Below are positions 10,809 through 21,746 of a stretch of 64,000 bases of DNA, in pieces. Position numbers and translations under genes: made by a program. This DNA is from Cytidiella melzeri. Taxonomy: Eukaryota > Basidiomycota > Agaricomycetes > Polyporales > Irpicaceae. Each line of letters begins with the position of its first letter. The stretch's first letter is position 1. The DNA lies in the NCBI GenBank assembly GCA_022592445.1, contig JABYQR010000049.1:62001-126000 (forward strand), read 5' to 3'. Below the pieces are notes generated by a model that worked only from the letters and a program-made list of their open reading frames with translations, did not search any database and had not been told where the DNA came from.

Positions 10809-13800
10809 TCATGCTACAGCATCTACAACATAGAGAACCTGCTGTGGTCTCACAAAGAGACCTCGAGATTCCGAGTTCGACAAGTCTGACACCGCAGGAG
10901 AGACACTTCGTAGTCTCTTGGTACGGTCGAAGGTCAACTGGTCACCCTCTCGCTTCAAGCTGATATGGCTGCCTGTGCCATTGGTGACCCAGTCCACCCG
11001 CCGTCGCCGTATGGCTCGCTCATCGCCATAATCCCATTCGGAGGTGCTACTAATCTCGAAGTAGCGAATACCGCCCCATGTACCATCGTGCCATTGCTGA
11101 CCCTCCAATTTATCCTCCGACCAATCATCATTGACAGGAACCTCTACGCCAACCCATGGCCCAGCCTCACCTTCCACTTCACCAATGTATCGTGCATATG
11201 CGCGAAATCGGGAGCGCTTTGAAGAGATGATGCATGGGATGCCAATATCCAGAGTAGCTCCGCGTGGAAGGCCGGGCGTGTCGTCAGGAGATACAGTGGA
11301 TACGCCTGAGTCCCGTACGGTGTCCGACGAGCTCTTGCGCTTCAGAGTTCCTTTCACAGTGGCCACGCTGGTCGTGGAAGCGATGCTTGCTTGCTTTTCG
11401 TGAGACACCGTGGACGTGGCAGCAACAGGAGATTTAACGTCCGCTTGACTGGTCGCATTTGGCACAGGTGGAAGGGAGAGGTTGTTCTTGGGAGGTGGAG
11501 TCGGGGGAACTCCAGACTTCCTAGCCGTGACCTTCTTGCCTGGAGTAGAGGTCGAAGCTGTCGAAGCTGTCGAGCGCATGGAACTGGTGGAAATGGTCCT
11601 TTTGGCAGCTTGAGGTAACAGCTTCTTAGGATCGATGGGAGACGGAGGAATTTTTCTACTAGCTACAGATGTCCTTGATGCAGCAGATGCGACACGTGAA
11701 CGAGAGGTCTTAGAGGTCGACACAGTGTTGATAGACTTCGTACTAGCGGTTGAGAGGGTAGAAGCGGAGGACGAGACTCGCGATCGCCCGACAGACATTG
11801 GAGTCAGGTCAGAATTAGCGGTTTCAAACGCTGTCGAATTATCGCTCCTTGAAGACATTGTTGAGGCGGGACGGGACAAACTCAAAGGAGGACGAAGACT
11901 CGAAGGTCCTGGAGCTGTCTTTCTAATAGTAGACGCATGTGATCTGACAGATGTGACGGTGGCGACGGATGAACGTAGTCGAGCAGAGCCGTCGCTTGTC
12001 GAAGCCGTCGATGGCAGATGCCGTCGTGCAGGCCTAGTCAACACTGCCGTGGATAGAGAATCATCATTGTTTGCGGCTGCTGACCTGACAGAGGCAGGCC
12101 CTGGTTTTCCAGAATGGCTGGGAGTCAGCTTAGAGTCTGGCCGGAGGTTCGAGCTATTCACGGTCCTACGAGATGCGATCGTGACTCGAGAGACGGTGGA
12201 ATGCGTACTGCGAGCGACCGACCGGATGGAGGCAGCAGAGGACCTCAAGCCCTCATCAGTGGTTCTTATACCGTTGCGAGTGACGGCCTCCGGTCGTAGC
12301 GAGTGCATGCTACTGGCGTCATCTTGGGTCTTTGGCGACTTCAAGCCTCCAGCACGTCTTGGCGTACCTTTGGGGGTTGCATTGGGCGGGCTAAACAAAT
12401 CATCCACTGAGACCTCGATTTCTGAATTCGTAGTCAGTATGAACAAACCCTTTATAGAGAGAGACGTACCATGGCTGATCTCTTTGAGAGCCCATGGATC
12501 TAGGTTATCGAATCCGCATTCCTGCTTGACACCCATCCATCTCCTCTTGAGCCAGCGTACAACATCCGTGCGAGCCTGTTCGACTTGGACGCGTACATGG
12601 GAAGTCGAAGACAGCATCGTTTGGCTTGGTTCAGTCAAGTGTGGTCGCAAAAGGATTGAGGATACCAGCGTCTGGTAAGCCAGTCAACGTTGCACAAGAA
12701 TGGTAAGTACTCTGCACGCACCTGATACAACAGACCAGCATTCTTCTCATTCATTCCTCTTCTGACTGACTCCATCACCCATTCGACTTGTTCACCGTCT
12801 TCAAAACGTGCGCCATCGCTTTCCATAATCGCAAGCCATTCACTTTGTTCAAAGCATTCATCGGCCTTCGTACACAGGACTTCATCGATGATCTTGCGGG
12901 CTGAGATTATCATTTCCTTCGAGATCTCTGCCCATGGTTCCACTATTCCGTTCAGCCTAGCCAGGCCAGCATGCGAGGCAAAAAGTAAGGGAAAGACATT
13001 CAACGGGTTTGTGCGTTTAGCAACCCCAGTCAGCAAGTTTTGTCTAATCTTCTGAGGCAGACGGGCGAAATCAGGGTTACCCCATCCTTCGCCAAATAGT
13101 CCGACAAGGGCACGCCGGGCTCCCCGCTCGAGGTGGGTATTCTTGACGTCGTCCATAAGTGCAAATTCAAGCACACGAGGGGCCCGTCGCGCGCATTGCC
13201 GACACCTGCAACCACCTGTACCCCACTTCCCGCCAGTGATGCGTTCGTACTCTGCAAACTCGAGGAACGCGTGGAAGAGACCGTGCATCATCTCTTGGAC
13301 GATACGTGCCTGAATCTCGTCGCACAGAGTATCAAGGGCAAGATAGCTGGCTGAGCGCATGATATGGAAGGCAGTATCCAGATCGAATGTCCTATGCGAG
13401 AAAACAAGAGTTCCGGTGTAGATAAATCCAAGAGTAAAGTGGAGAGATGCCGGAGTGAAGGGAGGAGATGGTAGGTTGAGGGTTAACTGCTCGCCTGGAG
13501 TTTGTTTAATTCCCCACTGAAGAAGCTGCGTACGGAAATAGGGAGAGCGAGAAACGAGGATGAAGCGATGAGAGGAGAATATCGCGGTGGTATTTTCGTG
13601 GTTTGCCGAGGAGAAATTGCCTGTCAAAGCGATCCTCACGTCCGAGTATAAGCGAGATCGCCACATGAATACGAAGTCCTTTTGCAGTTTGTCTATTCTC
13701 GCTTCCTCAGCGTCACCTTCTTCACGTTGCTCGGGCGAATCGAAGAGAAACTCAAACGCTTCCCCAAAGCCCTTGCCGGTGTACAGGTATTCCAGTTCGT

Positions 13801-14490
13801 TTGAGAACAATGTTGGATTGGCCGACGCCGGTAATCGCAAAATGCCATCAATATTGGTGGAAGGCGAGGGGGATACAGCGCGATTGAACGGCGAGGGCGA
13901 GCGCGATATTGCCCCGTAGTCGACACCAAGAGATAAGGACAGTGCAGACTGCGCGGGGAGCGTAGGAGTGGGCGACGTAGAATATGGGTTTGGAGTATTG
14001 ACTGGCGGGGGTCTGAACTTGAAATACCGTTGTTGAAAACCTGGTGGTGCACGAGCGTACACGATAGCTGTATACGAGCACTCATGAGTATTGTACTCGG
14101 AGCATATCCTATGAAGCTTCCAGCAGTAATCGTACACCGCTGTGCAGCAAGGTAAGGCGGAACTCCGGAAGAAAAACAAACATGCTGTAAGAGAGCAGTT
14201 TGTTCTAGCTTACCGGTCGGTGTAGCTCGGTTTTGAGAGCACCTCACCGGAATTGCTCAAAGCACAGAATCAACACCCAGCCAATATCTGGCGTGAAACA
14301 CACCTTTATGACCCCAGACCTCTTCTATTCCATCGCCCTGTATATTACGGTCGCCTGAAAGCTCCCACACAACGTCCGGAAAGCGTTCTTTGGCTTGTTC
14401 AAACAGCGCTTGAAGATCATCTTGCCACGCAGAGGTAGAATTTCTTGTAGCTTCCAACAGGGCCGGGGGAGCAGCAGTGGACGAAGCCAT
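10809..14490 (-). CDS. BTB/POZ domain and C-terminal CAP-Gly domain protein, about 1115 aa
   Basis: Exons 14490-14304, 14067-12722, 12671-12470 and 12421-10809 keep frame throughout. Exon 2 carries a BTB-type fold (LYSDVRIALTG, FSSHRFILVSRSPYFRTQL, LHFTLGFIYTGTLVF). Exon 4 is a long Ser/Thr/Arg/Ala-rich disordered stretch, then a CAP-Gly-like domain (GIPCIISSKRSRFRAYARYI, GPWVGVEV, GIRYFEI). CAP-Gly domains bind microtubule or EB-type C-termini, and BTB domains dimerise or link to Cul3; the role here is inferred. Without the 50-nt intron 12721-12672 the sequence would split into two overlapping frames (stop at 12635). The spliced join gives AGLLYQTLVSSILLRPHL, a continuous helical stretch, so I call one gene. 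Two separate genes remain possible. Confidence 0.68.
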
Positions 14491-14831
14491 TGCTGATGAA
14501 GAAGGAGAACAGCAGCTTGCGGTCAGCCCGACAAGCGGGGGAGGGAGAAGAGAGTGGTAGCAGTCAGGGAGGAGGGTGAGAAAGTTTAGCTGAGCCTGCT
14601 ACGCGCAACGAGGTCGCTGTGACGCCACGAAGACAAACTTGGCCTAGCACTGCATCCACCCGACAACGGCAGTCTCAGCCAGTATTGTGCGCGTAGCAAC
14701 CTTGTTGAGCTGGAGGATGTCTTGTACAAAAGTTGTGACTGGTACAGTGCAGCAATTGTCGCGCTGGCGATCGCGTCGCGGAAGCAAATAATAAATATAT
14801 GTTCTGTCTCCTACAACTAGTCATGCTATAC
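14491..14831. other. Intergenic region, BTB gene promoter / hexosaminidase 3' end
   Basis: 340 bp between two minus-strand genes. It should contain the promoter of the BTB/CAP-Gly gene and the hexosaminidase 3' UTR. Purine-rich on the plus strand near 14510-14580; no other signal seen. Confidence 0.4.
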
Positions 14832-17188
14832 TCATGCATCCAGGTCGCATGCACCCGGCCGCACCGCACACCAGTGAGGCTGCAGCGCAATGGCTTTAAT
14901 GCCCCTGTCCAACAACCTGTATCGCAGCTCATGCAACCGGGCGAACGACGTGCTACCACTAGTAACATTTGCACCTTGAACAGCTGCAGTCAGTCATTGG
15001 GCACGTCCTGCAAAAATAAAAATAAAAACATGCTAACCGAGTCGCGGAGTGCCGTCTGGTAATGTTGCACCTGTCCAAAAAACTTCTGCGGCACTGGCAA
15101 GACGAGGCCAGACAATGGAGTCCAAATTTTCTGGAGATGACTGTTCACTCCAAAGAGGCATCTGCCCTGTACGGCGCAGGTTAGATGACAATACAGTCAA
15201 AGGTTGCTTTAGATGACTTACCACCCATGACTAGATGATACTGCGACGTTGTGAGATTCATATATGGGTCGAATGAATATGCCTATTCATTTGATGATCT
15301 CAATTTCAATCGATGGCCAGCCGAAAACATGACTTCAAACCTTTTGCCAGGTCTTGAATGGATCGCACCAGCTCACGCTATCAGAGCTCTTGTTAGCCGT
15401 GTCCATTGTTCCTGTGTGACGGACACCGAATTCACCCCTGGATGTCCGCCCCAAGCCATCCACCAGCACCACAGTCCTGCAAACCCGCCTCAGGCCCGTC
15501 ACTTTATCGTCAATTAGATGCATACCAAATAGAAGTAGTCCGAAGGCTGGTGGATAAACGCATGGCCCCTCTCAGCCATGCTTACTGCGTCAGAAGATGA
15601 CTGCCAAACGCTAGTGGGGGCCGATGAAATCAGACTGCTATCGCCAACGACAAACTCTTACACTGCTACCGTGTCATTGGTGACGGTGACATTGTGCGCG
15701 AGGATCATGTCTACAAGCTGCCCTCAATCGCGCGATATGTCCATCAGAAATGTGTAGGCTCACCACTTTTAATCAACGGCATTTTGTTATGCAGCTTGAT
15801 TACACCCTGCACTTCCTGAATGAACCGGTTCAAGGCTTCCGGAATCGTAGTGTTCGCGGCCGTCAAATCGTTCACAAAATCCTCATCATCTTCCCAGCAG
15901 GCCAAGTTCACTTCGTCGCCTCCAGAGCTCATCATGGTTCCCGTAAAGGAAGTCGCCACGGAATCATATAGCTGCTTGCTGAAGGCAAGAGTGCTCTCAT
16001 TTGCTATCCGAAGCTGGCCAGCAGGCGGCTCCGATGCGTACTTCGACCAGGGCACTTTGTTTGCGCACGCTACATGCTCTGGATGCCCGAATGCAATGCC
16101 TGTCGTGTGTCCAGGGCTATCGAGCTCCTAAAACCCGAGTCAGAACTATAAGCGGAGAGAGTGCAAATATTTGGTCGGACCACGACTAAATCTACTCCAC
16201 GCTATAGCTAAAGCGTTAACTAGAAAGTATGACATATAGATACATGTGAAGCTTACGGAATTGGCATAGGAAACGATTTGACTGACATCGTCTACCGAAT
16301 ATATCTCGTCCTCAGAGTACGCACCCTTCTGAGCTAACTCGGGGAAAGCTTCGACTTCCAAAGAAAAGCTTTGGCTATCGGTAACGTGCCAATATAGAAT
16401 GCTCAGCTGTGACACAAGTAATCGGCTGGTGTAGCGCGAGAAACTTCAGTAGGCTGACTACTGACCTTCACCCATGACATGGCCTCTATGGTGCGAAGAA
16501 TATCTGACACAGGGTAGCTGAGATAGTAATTAGTGTAGCAGCTGAACGTATGATGTCAGAAGCCTCACAAGTTTCGTGATGTGTCGAGGGAGAATCCCCG
16601 GTAAGGCTGAAGACATCAATCAGATAAGCCACTGGCACCAACGCAGGCTCCACTCACGAAGGCAGGACTGTCCTGTATTTCCACAGGTGCCTGTAGTATA
16701 TAAATTTCCGATTTATATGTATACCAGAGTTGGCCAAAGGTTGTTAATCCACGAAAGAGTCCCAAGGTTGAGTTCGCCACTAATCGCGCTGTCGAGGTAT
16801 TAGAGGGAATGAACAAATCGTATGACTCGCTCCGTGAATGCAACTTGGCAGTAGCCTCAGTGGCAATTGGGCGTGCTGGAGGAGCCAGCGGGGCAAGGGA
16901 TAACTCGAGCGTACGAAGTTGGGCAGCAGCTTGCACCGCTTGAGCGTCAGCTGCACCCCTGCCGACAACAAGCCTTTGGAATTTGTCGGTTTTCAGTCGA
17001 AATTGCGTGTCAGTTATCGCCGCCGCCAGGTCGTCTGGAAGGTGCGAAAGTGCTGATGTGATGGAGAAATCTGACGATAGCTTCATGGGAGTGATACCGG
17101 TCAGCATATGGGGCGGGATGGGCCATAATGCAACGACTCCGTGAAAAATGCATGCAAGAGCAATTGAACCCTGTAGGATGTGGACCAT
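14832..17188 (-). CDS. Secreted beta-N-acetylhexosaminidase (GH20)
   Basis: A multi-exon gene. A hydrophobic signal peptide opens the protein (LQGSIALACIFHGVVALWPIP). An N-terminal GH20b-like domain follows, then the (beta/alpha)8 catalytic domain with YRGFSLDTSRN, ILYWHVTDSQSF, DTPGHTTG and MMSSGGDEVNLACW; the DE pair in the last is the catalytic Asp-Glu of substrate-assisted GH20 hydrolysis. The C-terminal part reads LWSEQSSPENLDSIVWPR and AEVFWTGATLPDGTPR. The last exon, found by splicing (donor CTCG|GTTAGC, acceptor CTGCAG), gives RLHELRYRLLDRGIKAI and HWCAVRPGACDLDA before the stop at 14832. It should release terminal GlcNAc from chitin oligomers or glycoproteins outside the cell. Confidence 0.92.
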
Positions 17189-17910
17189 GATGTGAGGAAG
17201 AGGGGAGGCTTGTCGTGGCGCTGCAGCTCGTCCCTTCTATGATAAGCAGATAACGCTGGGAGATATGACCATGTAGTTATACTATTAGATACAGATTCCG
17301 CGAATCGTTACCACTGAGACTATACAGTAATCAAGTACCACTCACGTATCTAGCGGTGCGAAGCCCTCAGAAGGACCGGCCAGGATCATGTGGCCATCGG
17401 CAGAGTCACGAGTTGGCAACTACAGTATACACGAGACAGTTCAGCATTAGCAAGTGATAGAAGCAATATCTGTACTTCTACCTGCACATAGCGTCGAGTC
17501 TCATGACAAGTGTCGAGCCTGAAGCTGCATCCTCGGTTGTGCGCAAAAGAGCCGCGGCGTCCTGCGAGTCGGAGTGGTCAACACCAGGGCTCTCACTTCA
17601 AGCCTAAGAAAAAGACAGGATAGCACTGCAGGACCCTTTTGATAGTTGTGTTACCTGAGGTGGCACCATCACAGAGGTAGTAGTATGTAGACTACTAGTA
17701 CTGGTACATGAACAGCTGGGAACGAGCCTGTAGTGCGGTAAGGTCGGGCCGGGATATCACACGTGATCGTGTCACGCGGTAAACACTACTTGTTCAGTAA
17801 CTTGAGTTAGACTGAGTCCTCAGTCTGATGGCACGCTCCCTCTGTGACCGCGACACCAGCCGGGGCACTTCGCGATTGGCTTGCGCTCATCTCACCGACC
17901 ACTGGCCACT
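17189..17910. other. Divergent intergenic region, hexosaminidase / Sos7-like
   Basis: 720 bp between divergent genes. The minus strand has stop-free stretches with decent splice signals around 17590-17340 (for example an acceptor ACTGTAG near 17420 and a donor GTGAGT near 17346), but no ATG opens them and no frame holds across all joins. They may be 5'-UTR exons of the hexosaminidase gene or the remains of a gene; no product is called. Confidence 0.35.
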
Positions 17911-19152
17911 ATGTTGAACGCTCCGGAAGCAAGTCTGGCCGACTCCCTTGAGAGTGCGCGAAAGCTTCAAGCCACATTCAGCAACGCCAAACTACACATA
18001 GCCGACGCACAGAGTCTCTTCGATCACCGCACGGCCACAGATGATGAGAACCTCAAGCTACCTTTCACGTTTGCTGACAGCGGCGGCCTGGTCGACCCTA
18101 AATCCGTTGGAGCATATGTCAAAGCACAGCTGGCTAGTAGTCTCTCGCAGTGTCACTTCCGCCATTGACTTTTCCTCTCAGGCATTCTTTTGTAAATTGA
18201 AGTTCCAGTATCTCGAGCAGAAGGCAAAAGATCAGTATATAAAGATCATTGTTAGCGACGACGCTCCAAGCATTACTGCTGCCGATAACAAGGAGCTTCA
18301 GGAGACTAACGAGGCAAAAAAGCGCAATTTGAAGGAACAGAAAGCAAAGCTGGCCGAAGTTCAGAACAATATAAGGACGCTCGCGCCTCTGGTTGAGCAA
18401 GGTGCATTTAGGCAACTCTGTGCTTTCCGGTTTTAACTTCATGCCATAACGCAGATTATACCAGAGCAAAGTCTCTATCAGAGGAATCTGTCGATTTAGC
18501 ACGCAAGATACTCGACGCTCGACTGAAACTCACTCGTCTTCGACAAGCTTATCCACAACCAAGGCTGACGATACCCGTAGCATTGGCGCAACTGGATGCT
18601 CAGGTTGAGGAAATGCACCAGCTAGCAGACAACTTGCAATCCCTGAATGAACATGTCAATGAGGTGGAGGAAAAGGTCAAAATCGGAGCGAGGGAGGTGG
18701 AAAGGCTTAGAGTTGACCGTGCTGAAGTCGACAAGCTCGTCAAGCAAAGTAAGAGTGAAGTGGAGGACGGCAGAGTACTAGAGCTCTGCGATTGGTATGT
18801 AGCATTCCGCGTCCTGGCATCTGAGGTCGTATCTGAATTGGTATACCTCTACAGGTATTCCACAGCTGTCAGGCTGCACAAGTCACTTCACTCCCTGAAA
18901 TTTTTCACATCCTCCTCGGAGAACGAACTCCGCTTGTCCTACGCTATTTCCTCTACTACTGGTCGTGCCACACACGACATCTCCATAACATTCCTTTTCG
19001 TACCCAACACTCGGCAGCTAGCAGATGCTCGAATCACTGGTCTACCATCTAACTCTGATATGAGCGATGTCATTGGCGCACGAATACAATCGAACGATGT
19101 ACCAGGCTTGATTGCGGCCGTCCTCGCGCGAGCTCGTGCGGAAGTCGGTTAA
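17911..19152 (+). CDS. Probable kinetochore protein Sos7/Kre28-like coiled-coil protein
   Basis: The N-terminal exon reads SARKLQATFSNAKLHIADAQ. Then come helical stretches LKFQYLEQKAKDQ, a heptad-rich coil over LAQLDAQVEEMHQLADNLQ and VNEVEEKVKIGAREVERLR, and a globular end (LCDWYSTAVRLHKSLHSLK, SENELRLSYAIS). This order resembles fungal Sos7/Kre28, partner of Spc7/Spc105 at the outer kinetochore (the Zwint counterpart); the identity rests on pattern only. Introns near 18400-18454 and 18795-18854 are clean. The first exon-intron junction (about 18139-18180) is not: the acceptor CTCTCAG needs phase 0 but no GT donor in phase 0 exists. That could be a sequence error, a noncanonical splice site or a frameshift. 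Confidence 0.55.
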
Positions 19153-19376
19153 ACGAATAAACAAGAGGAGACACAGTGTGTACCGGTGTATGATTCAGTT
19201 CTGAATCTATGTTTCTGTACATTGTCTACAATCGTTAATCTTGTTATGAGGAATTATGAGAGCCATATGCGTGGAATTGGCGATCATCGCCATTACCGTT
19301 GATTCTCTGCACGTTGGCGCTTATTATGCACTCTTCCTCTTCCTCCATTCTACCGACTCACGCCTTGCAATACAGT

Positions 19377-19836
19377 ATGCCTTCCACGGTTTACGAAGGG
19401 CTTTTACAGGAGGTAGCAGCTGTCTTGGATGTTGTGAACGAGTTGACCGCTGCACAGTCCTCCACCGAGATCAGGAGGAAGCTGGTACAAACGGTCAGTA
19501 CTTCATGCAACGTAATTGTATTACTCATTTGACCCATATTTTAGACTAATGCATTGAAACATGATACGCTTGTTGCTAGAGAGGGAGCCAATAACTTACA
19601 AGGCGGCGAATTGTCCATCGAAGACCAGGAGGATATCATCGATACACTGGAAAAGCTCAAAGCTCGTAAAAAGTATGCCGATCGCAACCTCTTTTTCTCC
19701 TCCTTGCTCATGCTATATACTTAGAGCCACCTTGAACAAGTTTTCCGATGAGATGACCAGGGCACCGCAGGCTGTCATAAACTCAGAGTCCGCGAGTGTG
19801 GAGGTTGACTCAACCGCATCGACACCTGCAGCCTAG
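19377..19836 (+). CDS. Small helical protein, probable Mediator subunit 9
   Basis: Three exons with clean GT-AG joins give 118 residues. The sequence is helical: YEGLLQEVAAVLDVVNEL, then STEIRRKLVQTTNALKHDTL, then LSIEDQEDIIDTLEKLKARK and a short tail. The last two helices match the pattern of the Med9/Cse2 C-terminal domain (a helix of about 25 residues, a short loop with the S-x-E-D/E-Q motif, and a Lys-rich helix ending in KK/R). Med9 sits in the Mediator middle module. This is pattern matching, so another small coiled-coil protein is possible. It follows the Sos7-like gene on the same strand by about 220 bp. Confidence 0.48.
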
Positions 19837-20039
19837 AGATTATAATATGGGCTGGACCGCCGGAACATTTCCTTATGTGACAACGGCTATTGTCAGTATG
19901 ACGCTTGCTGCGTTCGTGATACCTGAATTGAGCCAGCCGCATTGACAGTTTAGCACACGACGCCCAGCTTCAGTTTCACACTACTCAACTGAAGCGCTGC
20001 TCTGCTTCAGACAGAGCTTCATCCCATCCAGCATCGACT

Positions 20040-21303
20040 ATGCGCATTGCTTCGCACCCTCCATTGACAGCTCACGTTCTTCTTTTCTTCATATATCTGG
20101 CACCATGCTGTATTTGTGCCAACAGTTTGCAAGTTACTTGGATCAGTCCCGCAGGCGGTGATACCTACCCTCCAAGTAGTTACCTTGTTGGCCGATGGAT
20201 AGCGGATGAACAAGTAACATCTCCAACTTTCAAGCTATGTAATGCTTTCAGTATCCACGGCAACTTATCCGGCCCAGTGCTGGATGACGACGACGGCGAT
20301 AATTGTGGCGGATCTGTCCAGCCATCTGTGCAAATCGCTGAGGACGGGTCATACCGCATCACTTTGTACGCAACTTGATAGCTTCGCTTTTGTTTACTTC
20401 AGTGACGAGCATTGCGCACTTCTAGAGCGATACCCAACCTGACGGTCTCCTCAAGCTTCCAATTGGTGATGGAAGATGGCTCTGGGGGTACCTGTCCTTC
20501 CCCTACATTTGCTGTCAGCTGTGAGTGAAATGTTAATCTTCCGCTTTTCAAGCCTTGACATTGGCCTAGCCCTCGACGACCTCCAGAATACAACAGCGTC
20601 CGTATCATCTTCGTTAAACAACGGGACTAGCTCGATTACCGACCCTTCACCCACCAATGCTCGGTCCCTTCGGCCACATCGTTCCATCTCCCCTGCAGCA
20701 TACGCAGTTCCTCTATCGATCGCTGGATTAATTGTAGTTTTCGCCACTGTCATCGGATTGCACCATCGAAGAAAGCTGGTCACTGAACGCTCTCTGCAGT
20801 CAGAGGACTTCAAAACCTTCAAGTCCCAGTTCACCGATAATTTAGGTCGCCTACGGGGTCTCAGCATGTGGGCGACACAACTTGCCACAAACAGGCCTCA
20901 TGGGAAGACCATGATGGCACAGAAACCAGAGATCGATGACATATTCACTCCTGTCTATGTCCCTAACACGGCGCACGAGAAGCACGGGCCGAAGAGGCTA
21001 AGGTCGACAACGAGGGAGCCCTTCTGTCCTCGCAGGAACGGAATGGGGCCAGTTTTCACAAGCGTATCCAAGGCAGCGGCCTCGCCACGCATCCCTTATG
21101 CCCTCGAGTCCTCACCTGGAGCCACTCAACTTCGCCATCTGCATGTCGTCGTAGAGGAGGAAGAGTCAAAGAATGCTGCCGCTAACGATGTCTCGCATTA
21201 TCTTCTTCAACCATCGCCCATGCCGCTTTTAGTTCCTACACCTCTGAAAGCAGCCTATCTGAAGACATACGGGCCTGGTACAGCTAAGTCCGGAGAGGAC
21301 TGA
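20040..21303 (+). CDS. Type I single-pass membrane protein, function unknown
   Basis: Three exons. A signal peptide (HVLLFFIYLAPCCICANS) is followed by an ectodomain with VTWISPAGGDTYPPSSY, Cys residues and N-glycosylation sites (NLSG, NTTA, NGTSS). A Ser/Thr-rich stalk leads to one membrane helix (YAVPLSIAGLIVVFATVIGL) and a basic stop-transfer HHRRK. The cytosolic tail is about 170 residues, partly acidic (VVVEEEESK). The first intron uses acceptor TTCTAG near 20428, which joins SYRITL to AIPNLTVSSSF in frame. The layout resembles basidiomycete membrane proteins with a beta-sandwich ectodomain that lack assigned functions. A wall-sensor role would fit but is only a guess. Confidence 0.62.
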
Positions 21304-21746
21304 GAGAGATGTTGTATTTATCGTTGGCTCTGCGTTGTGGCTACTCACTCTTGTTGTCCGCGCTTCGGTTCGATTTATCAACGCCTGCAGGCCTCAGTAA
21401 AAGTCCCAGCTGCCGTGCGGCTTTGTTAGTGGGCTGTTATTTCCTGCGGTTGGTCGAGACTCGAGATATTAGACCAGAACGACTGACCCATTGGCAAGCT
21501 GACGCGTGGATCCGGAGTGTCGACGCGAAACGATCACGTGCACGACGCGAGTTGAAACTAGCACTGTTTGACGCCGTTGAATAGGTTCTCCGTCGACCAC
21601 ATCCTCGAAGCCTTTCAAGACTGCGAGCACCTCCTCTGCGTCGGCTTTACCGCGCAACCGTCGAACTCTTGCTAATTTTTGAATATTTCTGCTGCTTTCG
21701 CTCCTTTCGCCAGTACTTGCCGCTCATTTGTGTCTCCTGTTATACA
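21304..21746. other. Intergenic region upstream of the kinesin gene
   Basis: 440 bp between two plus-strand genes. It should hold the kinesin promoter. A CG-rich block near 21500-21560 contains ACGCGT/CGCGT-type sequence, which is MluI-box-like (an MBF target in fungi) and would fit cell-cycle expression of a mitotic kinesin. This is only suggestive. Confidence 0.35.

Noticed and set aside
12635..12650. Two separate overlapping minus-strand genes (BTB and CAP-Gly)
   Set aside because: A GT-AG intron with branch point removes the stop and joins the frames; the apparent second start is TTG, not ATG.
11635..12678. Plus-strand 347-codon frame
   Set aside because: Antisense shadow of the Ser/Arg-rich part of the BTB/CAP-Gly gene.
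17340..17600. Minus-strand exons with decent splice signals upstream of the hexosaminidase
   Set aside because: No ATG opens them and every combination meets a stop or changes frame; possibly UTR exons.
21304..21746. Separate gene at 21309-21584
   Set aside because: No domain, no splice partners, and it lies in the kinesin promoter region.
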